From: an uncultured Bacteroidota bacterium
GTDB lineage: Bacteria; Bacteroidota; Bacteroidia; JABEUT01
Direction of reading: 5' to 3'
Assembly: GCA_903863935.1 (NCBI GenBank)
Contig: CAIPDV010000062.1
Span: forward strand, 1 to 64,000
Length of the DNA stretch: 64,000 nucleotides
The notes beneath the pieces are model-generated. The model was given only the letters and a program-made list of their open reading frames with translations. It was not told the DNA's origin and did not search any database. Shown in pieces: positions 18,440 to 27,170 of the stretch. The position numbers and the translations under genes are program-made. Every line of letters begins with the position of its first letter. Position 1 is the first letter of the stretch.

Positions 18440-19963
18440 TTACACCAAAGATTTCCCGGTCATTTCGGCAGGTTGTTCAAGGCCCATTAATTTTAAAACT
18501 GTAGGAGCGATATCGGCAAGTTTGCCATCTGAAACTTTGGTAATATCTTTATCTACAATAATGCATGGAACAGGGTTTGTGCTGTGCTGTGTGTTTGGCG
18601 AACCGTCGGCATTTATGGCGTGGTCTGCATTGCCGTGATCGGCAATAATGATGAATGAATATCCTTTAGGCAAACCCGTTTCCACAATTCTTTTAAGGCA
18701 ACTGTCAACCGTTTCAACTGCTTTTACAATAGCATTATAAACGCCGGTATGACCTACCATATCAGCGTTAGCAAAGTTGAGGCAGATAAAATCCACATCC
18801 CCTTTTTGCAATTCGGGTACAATGGCATCGGTTAATTCAATAGCACTCATTTCTGGTTTCAAATCGTAGGTTGCAACTTTTGGTGAGGGAACTAAAATTC
18901 TTTTTTCACCTTTGAACGCATCTTCTCTTCCACCTGAAAAGAAAAAAGTAACATGAGGATATTTTTCGGTTTCTGCAATACGTATCTGCGTTTTCCCTTT
19001 TAATGACAATACTTCACCAAGGGTCATCTTTAAATCGTCCTTATGATACAGCACCTCAACACCTTTGAATTTCTCATCGTAATTAGTCATGGTAACATAA
19101 TGCAGCGGAATGGTTTTCATTCCCTGTTCCGGCATATTCTGCTGTGTAAGCACCTGGGTTATTTCGCGGCAACGGTCGGTGCGGTAATTGAAACAAATTA
19201 CTACATCTCCTTCCTTTATTCTTGGTAAAATAGTGCCATCACTATCCGTAAGTGCTATTGGCTTTATGAACTCGTCAGTAACGCCTTCATCATACGATTC
19301 TTCAATTGCCTGAATTGCATTTTGACTTTTTTTGCCAATTCCACTCACTAATAAATCGTAAGCTATTTTAACCCGTTCCCAACGCTTGTCACGATCCATA
19401 GAATAATATCTGCCAATAACAGATGCAACTTTTGCGGTATCTTTTAAAATATGTGTTTGTAAATGTGCTATAAAACCGGCACCACTATGCGGGTCACAAT
19501 CACGCCCGTCGGTAAATGCATGAATGAACACATTTTTACAATTATTTTCTGATGTTATATCGCACAAAGTTTCCAGATGCGACATGTGTGAATGTACTCC
19601 GCCATCGGAAACTAAACCTATTATGTGAATAGCTTTATTATTCTCATTCGCATAGCGAAGTGATTTCAATAGAACTTCATTTTTTTGAAATACACCGTTC
19701 TTAATATCAAGGCTTATACGAACCAGGTCCTGGTATACAACACGCCCCGCACCAATATTAATATGCCCTACTTCCGAGTTCCCCATTTGTCCATCAGGCA
19801 GACCTACATTCTCACCTGAGGTGTTTAATTTTCCGTGGGCGTAATTTTTATAAAGGCTATTTACAAACGGTGTTTTTGAGTTTGCAATAGCATCTGACTT
19901 TGAGCCATCACCCATGCCCCAGCCATCTAATATTATTAAGGCAACTTTTTTATCGGTGGACAT
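18440..19963 (-). CDS. gpmI: Phosphoglycerate mutase, cofactor-independent
   Basis: Interconverts 3- and 2-phosphoglycerate in glycolysis/gluconeogenesis, using Mn2+ and a phosphoserine intermediate. The 507-aa length is standard. The metal-binding DGWG is at the N-terminus, the catalytic serine is S63 in [14 protein letters not shown], and [23 protein letters not shown] and the C-terminal IIADHGNAD metal site are all present. I chose the ATG at 19963 ([16 protein letters not shown]); the in-frame ATG at 20020 would extend it into the upstream kinase gene. The start overlaps the kinase stop by 14 bp, so the two are translationally linked. Confidence 0.96.
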   Translation of the reverse strand: MSTDKKVALIILDGWGMGDGSKSDAIANSKTPFVNSLYKNYAHGKLNTSGENVGLPDGQMGNSEVGHINIGAGRVVYQDLVRISLDIKNGVFQKNEVLLKSLRYANENNKAIHIIGLVSDGGVHSHMSHLETLCDITSENNCKNVFIHAFTDGRDCDPHSGAGFIAHLQTHILKDTAKVASVIGRYYSMDRDKRWERVKIAYDLLVSGIGKKSQNAIQAIEESYDEGVTDEFIKPIALTDSDGTILPRIKEGDVVICFNYRTDRCREITQVLTQQNMPEQGMKTIPLHYVTMTNYDEKFKGVEVLYHKDDLKMTLGEVLSLKGKTQIRIAETEKYPHVTFFFSGGREDAFKGEKRILVPSPKVATYDLKPEMSAIELTDAIVPELQKGDVDFICLNFANADMVGHTGVYNAIVKAVETVDSCLKRIVETGLPKGYSFIIIADHGNADHAINADGSPNTQHSTNPVPCIIVDKDITKVSDGKLADIAPTVLKLMGLEQPAEMTGKSLV

Positions 19964-20963
19964 TTGTTTTGGTGGTTGGAAATGAAATTTCGAATATGCT
20001 GCCAGATGGGCTGTTGTCATTTACTACAATGGTTCCATCGTGCGCTTTTACAAAGTAATCTACTAAAAATAACCCGAGTCCGGTGCCTTTATAGCCCGCC
20101 GTAGCGTCAGCCCTGTAGAATTTTTCAAAAACCATTTTCTTTTCTTTATCTGGAATACCAAGCCCCTGGTCTCTCACGGAAAGTTGAATCATATTTCCTT
20201 CCCATTTTAGTCCTACAACTACAGTTTTGTCAGCCGAAGAGTATAGAAATGCATTTTCAAGCAGATTGGAAAGTATGGAATTAAGTGCCCATGGATCTAT
20301 ATGTAAAAATACATCATTCTGAATATTTGTAACTACATTTCTCCTAGGGTAGGATCGGCATATTTGCGGAATAAGTTCTTTCAGTTTTTCAGAGAGATTC
20401 ATAAACTCAACATGCATTGGTAACTCACCGTTATCAATTCGGGCTGCCATTAAAGTTTTTTCTATCAGAATGTCCAATCGTTCCGTATCATCAATAGCAT
20501 TGGCAAGGGCTTTTTCCTGTTGTTCCGATGTAAGAGCACGTTTTTGCAGGGTTTCCAATTGTAAGCGTAAAGAGGCGACCGGTGATTTAAACTCATGCGT
20601 AATGGAATGGAGAAATGTGCTTTGTTTGGCAACCAGTTCTGATTCCTTGCGGAATGAGCGGCGAACCATTAAAACACCAAGTGAAAGAATGCCTAAAAAA
20701 ACGCTTCCTTCCCCGGCAATCATGTACCATTTACTCACCATTTCCTTTCTTAAAATTTCCTGCCTTGCTTTGCTTTGAGCAGGCTCCGAGTATGCCGATA
20801 TCAACTCCATTTTACGGGTATATATTTCATGGCTTTGGTCCACCATCAAATAGGACCACCAAAAAAATTGAATTGCTACATAAATAACCAATACATAGAA
20901 AGTCAGTAAAGCTGCTGACTTTTTTTTCTTCGGCTTGTACATCACGTCTAACTCTGAATCCAC
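19950..20963 (-). CDS. Sensor histidine kinase
   Basis: A 337-aa membrane histidine kinase. Two helices (about 18-38 and 81-100) bracket a short 40-residue external loop, too small for a classical sensor domain. The HisKA domain carries the phospho-acceptor H123 in [15 protein letters not shown], followed by an HATPase_c domain with an N box (LLENAFLYS), a G1 box (VRDQGLGIP) and a G2 box (GTGLGLFLV). No response regulator gene is adjacent, so it is an orphan here. Its partner must be encoded elsewhere. It overlaps gpmI, an unusual neighbour for a sensor. Confidence 0.9.
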   Translation of the reverse strand: MDSELDVMYKPKKKKSAALLTFYVLVIYVAIQFFWWSYLMVDQSHEIYTRKMELISAYSEPAQSKARQEILRKEMVSKWYMIAGEGSVFLGILSLGVLMVRRSFRKESELVAKQSTFLHSITHEFKSPVASLRLQLETLQKRALTSEQQEKALANAIDDTERLDILIEKTLMAARIDNGELPMHVEFMNLSEKLKELIPQICRSYPRRNVVTNIQNDVFLHIDPWALNSILSNLLENAFLYSSADKTVVVGLKWEGNMIQLSVRDQGLGIPDKEKKMVFEKFYRADATAGYKGTGLGLFLVDYFVKAHDGTIVVNDNSPSGSIFEISFPTTKTNVHR

Positions 20964-20984
20964 ACTAATTATTTTTTAAGGATG

Positions 20985-20992
20985 CAAAGGTA
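20985..20992 (-). promoter_or_regulatory. -7 promoter (TACCTTTG)
   Basis: The minus strand reads TACCTTTG, 21 bp before the histidine kinase start. Confidence 0.55.
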
Positions 20993-21071
20993 GCGAAATG
21001 ATAATGAATACGGAATTTTGTAGTTTTGAAAGAATAACGCACGAAATATGTAATGTTTTTAAACTATTCAC

Positions 21072-21329
21072 ATGGAACCCTGGTTCATCTATATTCTTGA
21101 GTGTTCTGATAAAACGCTTTACACAGGCGTTACAAATGATTTGGATAAAAGGCTCGAAAAGCATAACACAAGAAAAGGCGCAAAATATACGCGCGGTCGA
21201 GGGCCTGTCAAGATGCTTTATTCACTCGCTTTTGTATCTAAATCGGATGCTTGCAAGAAGGAATACAGGTTGAAAAAATTAACCCGGGAAGAGAAACTTA
21301 CGTTAATAAAAAATTCTCTACCGGTATAG
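21072..21329 (+). CDS. GIY-YIG nuclease family protein
   Basis: An 85-aa single-domain GIY-YIG protein of the UPF0213/YhbQ type. The GIY-equivalent WFIYILEC and the YIG-equivalent [17 protein letters not shown] are at residues 5-32, with the conserved arginine in DKRL, and the C-terminal [16 protein letters not shown] helix fits. A related group nicks DNA or is linked to repair. It stands alone between the kinase and the M28 peptidase, ending 10 bp from the peptidase stop. Confidence 0.9.
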   Translation: MEPWFIYILECSDKTLYTGVTNDLDKRLEKHNTRKGAKYTRGRGPVKMLYSLAFVSKSDACKKEYRLKKLTREEKLTLIKNSLPV

Positions 21330-21339
21330 TTTTCTAAAC

Positions 21340-23598
21340 TTAATGATGCGGTGTCAATAACTCCATTGCCGATTCTAACTGGGCGGTATAGGCATCCAAC
21401 ACTTTTGCAGTTTCAGTAATTTGTTGCTGTGCTTCAGCCCATCTGCATCCTTCAATCGCTTCGCGGATACCGGGAAGTGTTTTAACTCCATATCCAGTAT
21501 AATAACCGGGAGCGTAAATAGCGTGCTTGTACCAATTCCTTGCAGGCAAGCCATCCGAAAGTAATAGCTTGCGTTCGCTCTGGTATATCAGCATATTCAA
21601 ATGCTCCTCGACAGAGGCTGATAAGCCCTGATTTGATAGTAACATTCGATGATAAACATCAGCAGATGTTCTAAATTTAATCAGTGCATTTTGTAAACTT
21701 GAAAAATCAAGGAAAGGTATCTTATCTTTTTGAGGAGGAGGAATAAAAGTTTTTGTAGGATCGTTTGCATAGATAAAATACTTATTGGCTAAAAGCTGAT
21801 TGGTCATATCGGTGGATGCCCGCATTTCATCCATTTTTTTTACAAGGTCATTGGTATAATCATTCACCGTTTTATACATATCATTAAAATTAAACGGCAG
21901 AATATCCGCATTGGCAAGCCGCAGGGTCATGCGGCCCGCTGTCTTTGCCATTACCACACCATACGTAAAGTTTGGGTCCTTGAATTTCGAGTACATATCA
22001 TACGAATCATAAATGGAATGATATTCCCCTCCAGGGTCCTCACCACCAAAGGCCACATCAATGGAGGCAATACCAAGGTGCTGAAGAAAACTAGAAAAAT
22101 CGGACCCGGAACCCAAGGGATCGGATTTTAAAATATCACTAGAAAGAATATCGCTTTGTTCCTTCACTGTTGCGGCGTTTACAATATCAAACGCTTTTCT
22201 TCTTTCTTTCAGACTAATGTTCGTTTCAGGGTCGGTAACATCTCCTGCCACTTCATTGATCATATTTTGCAAAGTGTGTGAGCTGCCTGTAAAAAGCAAA
22301 CCGCGCCCGTAACTATCCGAATTAATATACGCGACTGCTTTTTCAGTTAATTCCCTTTCATTGGTTTCTGCCCATTCTGTGGAACCTAACAGCCCTTCTT
22401 CTTCCCCATCCCACGAGCAGAAAATAATGGTACGCTTAGGACGCATTCCTTCTTTAAATAAGGTGCCCATTGCCTTTGCTTCAGCCAGCATAGCTGCTTG
22501 TCCACTTATGGGGTCGTTGGCTCCATTAACCCATGCATCCTGGTGGTTGCCGCGTATCACCCATTGATCAGGGGCTTCGCTTCCTTTCATAACAGCAATA
22601 ACATCATAAACAGGAACGATATTCCAATTGAATTCAAGTTTCAAATGCACCTTTACAGCACCCGGTCCTACGTGATAAGTAAATGGCAAAGCACCTTTCC
22701 ATTTATCCGGAACCACACGTCCGATAATGGCTTCCAGTAAAGGTTTTGCATCGTGCCATGAAATGGGAAGTACTGGTATTTTCGGTAAATCCTTAGCATC
22801 TTTTCTTTCGAGACGTTTGGCATTTTTTGTATCTCCGTATCCTGGTGTCAAAGGATCGCCCGGATAAAGTGGTATATCTGCAATGGATCCACGTTGCACG
22901 CCATATTCATTCCTGAAAGGCCCTTTAGGATAAGCGTCTCCTTCATAATATCCATCATCCTTGGGGTCAGAATAAATGATGCAACCTACCGCACCATGCT
23001 CCTGCGCAAGACGTGGCTTTATTCCCCGCCAGGAACCGCCGTAACGCACAATCACAATCTTTCCTTTTACACTGATGCCCATTTTATCAAGCTCTTTATA
23101 ATCATCCGGCACACCCTGATTAACATAAACAAGTTCTGCTGTTACATCCCCATCAGCAGAATAGCAATTGTAAGTTGGAAGTTGTTCGCTTGTTTGTGAA
23201 GATGTCTTATCTTCATTGAGGGCAGGTTCTTTTAAAACGGCTTTATAAGTAATTGGAGAAACAGCCTCAAGTACCCGGGTCTTAGGAGTTGGGAAGAGTG
23301 CATAAAAAGTATCAATTCGGGCATCAAATCCCCATTCTTTGTATTTCTGAAGGATGAACTGGACATTGGCCCTATCGCCTGCAGAGCCCAAATGATGCGG
23401 GTGTGCAGATAATGTTTTAACAAAGTAATCAATATCGGATGCCTTCAACAAACTGTCGTAACGCAACTCCCAGTTTGCCTGAATTTTTGCATTCGCATCC
23501 GTAAATCCGGTATAATCTTTCTTCGGGTTTTCAGTTGAAAAACTAAGTATAGTAACAACAAGAAAAAGCAGCAATACTTTTGATAGTTTTTGTTTCAT
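21340..23598 (-). CDS. M28 family metallopeptidase, PSMA-like
   Basis: A 752-aa secreted zinc carboxypeptidase resembling glutamate carboxypeptidase II. It has a signal peptide (1-23), a PA domain insert (about 130-300), an M28 catalytic domain (about 320-560) and a C-terminal transferrin-receptor-like dimerisation domain (about 610-745). Zinc ligands are visible as H in RGNHQDAWVNGANDP, D in NDPISGQ, E in WDGEEEGLLGS, D in NSDSYGRG and the late H in GEYHSIYDSYD. It probably trims C-terminal residues from peptides in the periplasm. It is a single gene with its own promoter. Confidence 0.92.
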   Translation of the reverse strand: MKQKLSKVLLLFLVVTILSFSTENPKKDYTGFTDANAKIQANWELRYDSLLKASDIDYFVKTLSAHPHHLGSAGDRANVQFILQKYKEWGFDARIDTFYALFPTPKTRVLEAVSPITYKAVLKEPALNEDKTSSQTSEQLPTYNCYSADGDVTAELVYVNQGVPDDYKELDKMGISVKGKIVIVRYGGSWRGIKPRLAQEHGAVGCIIYSDPKDDGYYEGDAYPKGPFRNEYGVQRGSIADIPLYPGDPLTPGYGDTKNAKRLERKDAKDLPKIPVLPISWHDAKPLLEAIIGRVVPDKWKGALPFTYHVGPGAVKVHLKLEFNWNIVPVYDVIAVMKGSEAPDQWVIRGNHQDAWVNGANDPISGQAAMLAEAKAMGTLFKEGMRPKRTIIFCSWDGEEEGLLGSTEWAETNERELTEKAVAYINSDSYGRGLLFTGSSHTLQNMINEVAGDVTDPETNISLKERRKAFDIVNAATVKEQSDILSSDILKSDPLGSGSDFSSFLQHLGIASIDVAFGGEDPGGEYHSIYDSYDMYSKFKDPNFTYGVVMAKTAGRMTLRLANADILPFNFNDMYKTVNDYTNDLVKKMDEMRASTDMTNQLLANKYFIYANDPTKTFIPPPQKDKIPFLDFSSLQNALIKFRTSADVYHRMLLSNQGLSASVEEHLNMLIYQSERKLLLSDGLPARNWYKHAIYAPGYYTGYGVKTLPGIREAIEGCRWAEAQQQITETAKVLDAYTAQLESAMELLTPHH

Positions 23599-23618
23599 GG
23601 TGGGTGTTTCTGATTTTT

Positions 23619-23626
23619 CAAATGTA
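23619..23626 (-). promoter_or_regulatory. -7 promoter (TACATTTG)
   Basis: The minus strand reads TACATTTG, 20 bp before the M28 peptidase start. Confidence 0.5.
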
Positions 23627-23654
23627 CAAAATAGATTGCATGAAGGTTTTCTGC

Positions 23655-23662
23655 TATTTTTG
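23655..23662 (+). promoter_or_regulatory. -7 promoter for tRNA-Gly (TATTTTTG)
   Basis: TATTTTTG fits TAnnTTTG and ends 11 bp before the mature tRNA 5' end. Confidence 0.55.
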
Positions 23663-23673
23663 TATTACCAAAA

Positions 23674-23746
23674 GCGGAAGTAGCTCAGTTGGTAGAGCAT
23701 CAGCTTCCCAAGCTGAGGGTCGCGGGTTCGAGCCCCGTTTTCCGCT
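23674..23746 (+). tRNA. tRNA-Gly (anticodon CCC)
   Basis: A complete cloverleaf of 73 nt. The acceptor GCGGAAG pairs with TTTCCGC, the D-arm is GCTC/GAGC, the anticodon stem TCAGC/GCTGA encloses TTCCCAA with anticodon CCC at 23707-23709, and the T-arm GCGGG/CCCGT encloses TTCGAGC. The discriminator is T and CCA is not encoded. The next gene starts 6 bp after it. Confidence 0.96.
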
Positions 23747-23752
23747 CACCGT

Positions 23753-24124
23753 ATGAAAAAAATTTCTCTTTATCTGATAGTCTTATTATATGTATTGGCA
23801 GGGATAAATCATTTCTGCAATCCTGACTTCTATGAAGCTATTATGCCTGCCTATATTGGTTTTCATAAGCTACTAATAAGTATAAGTGGCGTTTGCGAAA
23901 TAGTACTTGGTTTGATGATGATTCCAACTTCTACCAGAAAAATAGCGGCTACACTTATTACTATGATGCTTACACTTTTCCTTTGGCTGCATATTCAAAT
24001 GCTGATTGACTTCTCGAAAAACCATGACAAGCATTTATGGATTGCTATTTTAAGGATGCCACTCCAGTTTATTTTGATTGCATGGGCGTATTCCTTTGTT
24101 CGAACACCTCAGCCTGCTAATTGA
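23753..24124 (+). CDS. DoxX-like membrane protein
   Basis: A 123-aa integral membrane protein with four predicted helices (about 4-20, 38-56, 65-85, 98-117), consistent with the DoxX-like family. Motifs AGINHFCNPDFY and IMPAYIGFHKLL near the N-terminus are characteristic. DoxX-like proteins are poorly defined; some are linked to quinone-dependent oxidation or membrane stress. It begins just 6 bp after tRNA-Gly and is probably transcribed through it from the tRNA promoter. Confidence 0.8.
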   Translation: MKKISLYLIVLLYVLAGINHFCNPDFYEAIMPAYIGFHKLLISISGVCEIVLGLMMIPTSTRKIAATLITMMLTLFLWLHIQMLIDFSKNHDKHLWIAILRMPLQFILIAWAYSFVRTPQPAN

Positions 24125-24143
24125 TAAGAATATTCCCTTTTGA

Positions 24144-24449
24144 CTATTCGTATTCCGATGGATGTGTTATATCCTTTTTTGGTGTTTTAAATGCACTACT
24201 TATTTTTTGGATCAAGCTAATATTCTTGTCAACCTTTTCATGATCCCTGACCACATAATTTTTCGTTTTTTCTAAATAGTCTTTGGCGGCATTTATATAA
24301 TGCTTTGCTGCAACCAACAGATAAGTGCTATTGACTTTGTGTTTTTTTGTGACTTTTAGATCTTTGGAGGAAGCTGTATTCATCTTCTTTTCTTCGTTAG
24401 GTAACATAGTAGGTTTCTTGTGTTGTCCGGCGTTATTAAATAATTTCAT
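24144..24449 (-). CDS. Hypothetical Lys-rich protein
   Basis: A 101-aa protein of no recognised family. It is very basic (Lys-rich), with a helical centre (VNSTYLLVAAKHYINAAKDYLEK) and no membrane segment or signal peptide. I chose the ATG at 24449 because the upstream part of the frame (to 24551) is Leu/Arg/Lys-rich AT sequence without coding character. It lies convergent to the DoxX-like gene, at the left edge of the accessory region. Confidence 0.5.
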   Translation of the reverse strand: MKLFNNAGQHKKPTMLPNEEKKMNTASSKDLKVTKKHKVNSTYLLVAAKHYINAAKDYLEKTKNYVVRDHEKVDKNISLIQKISSAFKTPKKDITHPSEYE

Positions 24450-24654
24450 AACAAAGATGAGACTCTTACTTCTTTTAACCCTTACATTGTAAAGGAGCAA
24501 TCTTATACATTTCACGTTTGTAAAAAAACGAAAAGTAATAACATTATTCACTTATTCTGCCGGGTCGGATGAATAGAAGCCTATCATAAGTTGCCATATT
24601 AAGGTTGACATCATGAGAGTAGTAAGGTAGGGGTAGTTATTCCAGGGTTTATTA

Positions 24655-24722
24655 CTTGTCCTTCTTCTTATCCTTATCCTTTTTCTTATCCTTATCCTTG
24701 TCCTTGTCTTTCTCCTTATCCG
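24655..24722. repeat. Hexamer microsatellite, TCCTTA/TCCTTG
   Basis: About eleven imperfect copies of a six-base unit (TCCTTA, TCCTTG, TTCTTA). Read on the minus strand it would encode Lys/Asp repeats, but there is no convincing gene around it. Such tracts are prone to slippage. Confidence 0.75.
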
Positions 24723-24734
24723 TTCCAATTTGCA

Positions 24735-24932
24735 ATGAAGCTGAACGGGAGTGAGCTTCAAAGCAAATCAACAAAAGAAGGAGCAGTGGAAAACGGGGAA
24801 GTGAAAAATGAACACTCCACAAACAAGGATAAGCCAAGCGGGAAAAAAGCGGAGGAAGCCAAAGCAGAGGAGAAGAATCTCTTCAACATGGAAGACTTGG
24901 ATAATGTTCCCGAAATCCGTGATGCAGCCTGA
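24735..24932 (+). CDS. Small hydrophilic hypothetical protein
   Basis: A 65-aa highly charged protein (Lys/Glu/Asn-rich) with no Cys or Trp, probably intrinsically disordered, ending in a short acidic motif NMEDLDNVPEIRDAA. No family is recognised. It starts 13 bp after the hexamer repeat and is the first of a run of plus-strand accessory genes leading to the serine recombinase. It could be a genuine small element-borne gene. A minus-strand frame over the same DNA (24652-24837) is less likely. Confidence 0.45.
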   Translation: MKLNGSELQSKSTKEGAVENGEVKNEHSTNKDKPSGKKAEEAKAEEKNLFNMEDLDNVPEIRDAA

Positions 24933-24978
24933 TGCTTGTGAACTGTAAATAAATGTAACAACCATTTAAAGGAGTATG

Positions 24979-25023
24979 CCAGCCCCGTGCAGGGGTGGTA
25001 GGTTAAACAACCTGCGGGGCTGG
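24979..25023. promoter_or_regulatory. GC-rich hairpin in accessory leader
   Basis: CCAGCCCCGTGCAGG and CCTGCGGGGCTGG form a 13-bp stem with one bulge and a 17-nt loop, far more GC-rich than its surroundings. There is no T-run, so a terminator is unlikely. It may be a processing site, attenuator or DNA site for the element. Confidence 0.5.
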
Positions 25024-25057
25024 GCTTGCTTCCTTTAACGAAACCCACAATAAATAA

Positions 25058-25465
25058 ATGGAAGAAAATAAAGAAGAAGATACAGGAACCGAAAGTAAAA
25101 ATGAAAAACCCTGGCTGGAAAAACAGTTGGAAAAACTCATCGGCAAACAGGAAAATATGCAGCCCATAATCCGGGCTTTATTTTCCATTGCCGGATTTGC
25201 CGCAGGTGTATTAGTCGGTAACTGGCTCTTGGGAAAAGAAAAGGACAGGAGAATAGAATGGCTGGCAAACGAGGTAAGCGAGCTAAGAGAGAAAAAGAAG
25301 GAACAGGAGCAAGAACTGAAGGCAGCCAAAAGCCAGATGGAAGAAAGCAAAGAAAAAGCTCTGCGCTTTGAAGCTGAATTGAAGGTAATAAAGGAAAGAG
25401 GCGAATATGGCAGGGAACTTACTGCCTATGCGCCGGCAAAAAGAACGGGAAGTTTTCTAAACTAA
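25058..25465 (+). CDS. Membrane-anchored coiled-coil protein
   Basis: A 135-aa protein of unknown family. It has an acidic N-terminus (1-35), one hydrophobic helix (about 38-58, with FSIAGFAAGVLVGNWLLG), then a long Glu/Lys/Gln-rich coiled coil (about 62-115). The layout suggests a single-pass membrane protein with a cytoplasmic coiled-coil stalk. It lies 34 bp after the GC-rich hairpin and 41 bp before the next small gene on the same strand. Confidence 0.7.
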   Translation: MEENKEEDTGTESKNEKPWLEKQLEKLIGKQENMQPIIRALFSIAGFAAGVLVGNWLLGKEKDRRIEWLANEVSELREKKKEQEQELKAAKSQMEESKEKALRFEAELKVIKERGEYGRELTAYAPAKRTGSFLN

Positions 25466-25506
25466 TCCATGCAGCACAGACTGACATACAAAATAAAAAA
25501 CAAAAA

Positions 25507-25719
25507 ATGATAAAACAGATTGTTGAAATACCAACCGATATAATGGCGGAGGTAGCCAGAGTTATCCTGCAATCGGGAATAGAACACCGATTAACAGATG
25601 CAGGCAGGGAAAGTATAAAAATGGAACTCCTCATTCCTGAAAATAGTTCAGGGGCAAAACAGAATATAGAGGAATTGATTAACGACTATAATTTCTACCG
25701 CTATGGAGACACTGAATAA
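25507..25719 (+). CDS. Small hypothetical accessory protein
   Basis: A 70-aa acidic protein with no recognised family (MIKQIVEIPTDIMAEVARVI at the start; a helical end NIEELINDYNFYRYGD). Its stop codon overlaps the start of the zinc-ribbon gene by 17 bp, so the two are translationally coupled. This coupling and the lack of stop codons support it as real. Confidence 0.6.
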   Translation: MIKQIVEIPTDIMAEVARVILQSGIEHRLTDAGRESIKMELLIPENSSGAKQNIEELINDYNFYRYGDTE

Positions 25720-26653
25720 GCAGGAACTAATAAACCCTTACATGAATTACCGCAATATGAAAACATGTATTGTATGTGGAAAAGAGTTTGAGCCTAAAAA
25801 TATACGAGGCATTTATTGCGGGAGCTTGTGCCGATGGAGGGCATATTCCATTAAGAAAGCGGGGGAACTCATGGGAATCCCCATTGATGAGGCGTTTTGG
25901 CAAAAGCCTGAATCCAGCCCTTCCGAAGAAACTAACGCAATCCAACGCAAGCTAACGGAAAATGCAACGGAAACCAACGCAAATCCAACGCATACTAACA
26001 GTGAGCTAACGGAAACTAACGCAATCCAACCCAACCTAACGGAAGATGCAGCGGTAACCAACGCAAACCAACGGAAACTAACGGAAGATGCAATGGAGCC
26101 TAACGCAAACCAACGCAGGTTAACGGAGGTTGCAACGGAAACCAACGTAATCCAACTCAAACCAACGGAAAATTTCCCGGTAAGGTTTACGGATGAGAAG
26201 GGAAGTGGTTTTACCGACGCCATAGCTGATATAGTGAATGAAAGAGGTTATGATGAAAAGTTTTGTAATCCTTTGCAAAACTGGTCGCCCCAGCAGGCAG
26301 AAGCAATAACAAAAATAAATACATGTCTGCGCTGCCTTTTGGAAAGCACTTTGAAACTTTCCCGTCAGAGAAAGATACCTGCCTTTGATTTGCGGGACAT
26401 TGCCAATGCTTATCTCTATGTTTTGCAAAGCAAGGCTTTTGAGCGGAGCGGGCATCCATACAGCGAAATTATCTACGAACTGCACAGGAAATTATCCAAT
26501 TACTATAAGCAGTTCAGAAGCAATCCCAAACTAAGGCTGGTGATAAGAAGGGAAGATAAAATTCAAATAATTGCAATGCTTCATGAGATTGGGAACTCCG
26601 TTCCTCTGCGCAGATTCTCCGAATTGTTTCAACCTGAACACGGGCAATACTAA
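25703..26653 (+). CDS. Zinc-ribbon protein with 14-aa tandem repeats
   Basis: A 316-aa protein in three parts. Residues 20-55 carry a zinc ribbon of the type CIVCGKEF-x13-C-x3-CR (C22, C25, C39, C43), common in plasmid and prophage proteins. Residues 76-160 are six 14-residue repeats around ETNAIQRKLTENAT, encoded by 42-bp units that split into four 10-12-bp sub-units with core AACGSAA. Residues 170-316 form an unrecognised helical domain (QQAEAITKINTCLRCLLEST, FDLRDIANAYLYVLQSKAFE). The same short DNA repeats resume directly after the stop codon. It overlaps the upstream small gene by 17 bp. DNA binding is inferred, not shown. Confidence 0.7.
   Translation: METLNKQELINPYMNYRNMKTCIVCGKEFEPKNIRGIYCGSLCRWRAYSIKKAGELMGIPIDEAFWQKPESSPSEETNAIQRKLTENATETNANPTHTNSELTETNAIQPNLTEDAAVTNANQRKLTEDAMEPNANQRRLTEVATETNVIQLKPTENFPVRFTDEKGSGFTDAIADIVNERGYDEKFCNPLQNWSPQQAEAITKINTCLRCLLESTLKLSRQRKIPAFDLRDIANAYLYVLQSKAFERSGHPYSEIIYELHRKLSNYYKQFRSNPKLRLVIRREDKIQIIAMLHEIGNSVPLRRFSELFQPEHGQY
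25928..26175 (+). repeat. Iteron-like 42-bp/10-12-bp repeat array
   Basis: About six 42-bp units, each made of four sub-units with consensus AACGGAAACT or AACGCAAACC spaced 10-12 bp, about one helical turn. It lies inside the zinc-ribbon gene. Confidence 0.75.
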
Positions 26654-26726
26654 TCCAACAGATACCAACGGAAAACTAACGAAGACCAACGCAAATCCAA
26701 CGGAAACTAACGGAAAACAAACACGA
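26650..26726 (+). repeat. Second iteron-like array after the stop codon
   Basis: Seven more sub-units of the same kind (for example CCAACGCAAATCCAACGG) begin at the stop codon of the zinc-ribbon gene, where no protein is encoded. The array is followed by about 160 bp of AT-rich DNA before the next gene. Confidence 0.7.
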
Positions 26727-26888
26727 TGAAGAAAAAGAAAACCAACAAACCTCCATGATATTCCATAACTATTGGATATGTCAAAAGAAATATTTATTTT
26801 TGCAGTACATTGATTTTCAATGTGTATAGTATGACTGCGGAAATAATAAATACGACCATGAGAAATGAAATAATCCTAATACTTTAGA

Positions 26889-27122
26889 ATGAAAGTAATA
26901 TATAGAAAAGACAAACAAGAAGAAACAGAAGATATAACCTTAGAAGAAGCCAAACAATATGAATGCTGCAAAGATTTAACCGATGAACAAATTTCAGAAC
27001 TGCTTGAAACCATCAGAAAATTTACCAAGACTGCCTATTATGTGTATGCCAAAAATTATCCCGATGGCAGAAACACAGTTAAACAGTCCCAAGAAACCAA
27101 TGTTTATAAACTGGCAAGCTAA
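26889..27122 (+). CDS. Small acidic protein upstream of recombinase
   Basis: A 77-aa protein with no recognised family. It is acidic in the first half (KQEETEDITLEEAKQYECC) and helical in the centre (DLTDEQISELLETIRKF). It may act as a recombination directionality factor or regulator, based only on its position 48 bp before the serine recombinase. No helix-turn-helix is obvious. Confidence 0.6.
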   Translation: MKVIYRKDKQEETEDITLEEAKQYECCKDLTDEQISELLETIRKFTKTAYYVYAKNYPDGRNTVKQSQETNVYKLAS

Positions 27123-27170
27123 TACAGAAATCTCTATTAACTCAATTATTAATTCTTATACTTTTAACCT

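Noticed and set aside
24652-24837. 61-aa minus-strand frame with a signal-like Leu stretch and Lys/Asp repeats
   Set aside because: The Lys/Asp part is only the hexamer microsatellite translated, and the rest overlaps the more plausible plus-strand 65-aa gene.
25813-26223. 136-aa minus-strand frame with repeated SVSLRWIALVS-like units
   Set aside because: It is antisense to the 42-bp repeats of the zinc-ribbon gene and has no promoter or ribosome site.
25928-26726. CRISPR array
   Set aside because: Repeat units are 10-12 bp without unique 30-40 bp spacers, and no cas genes are nearby.
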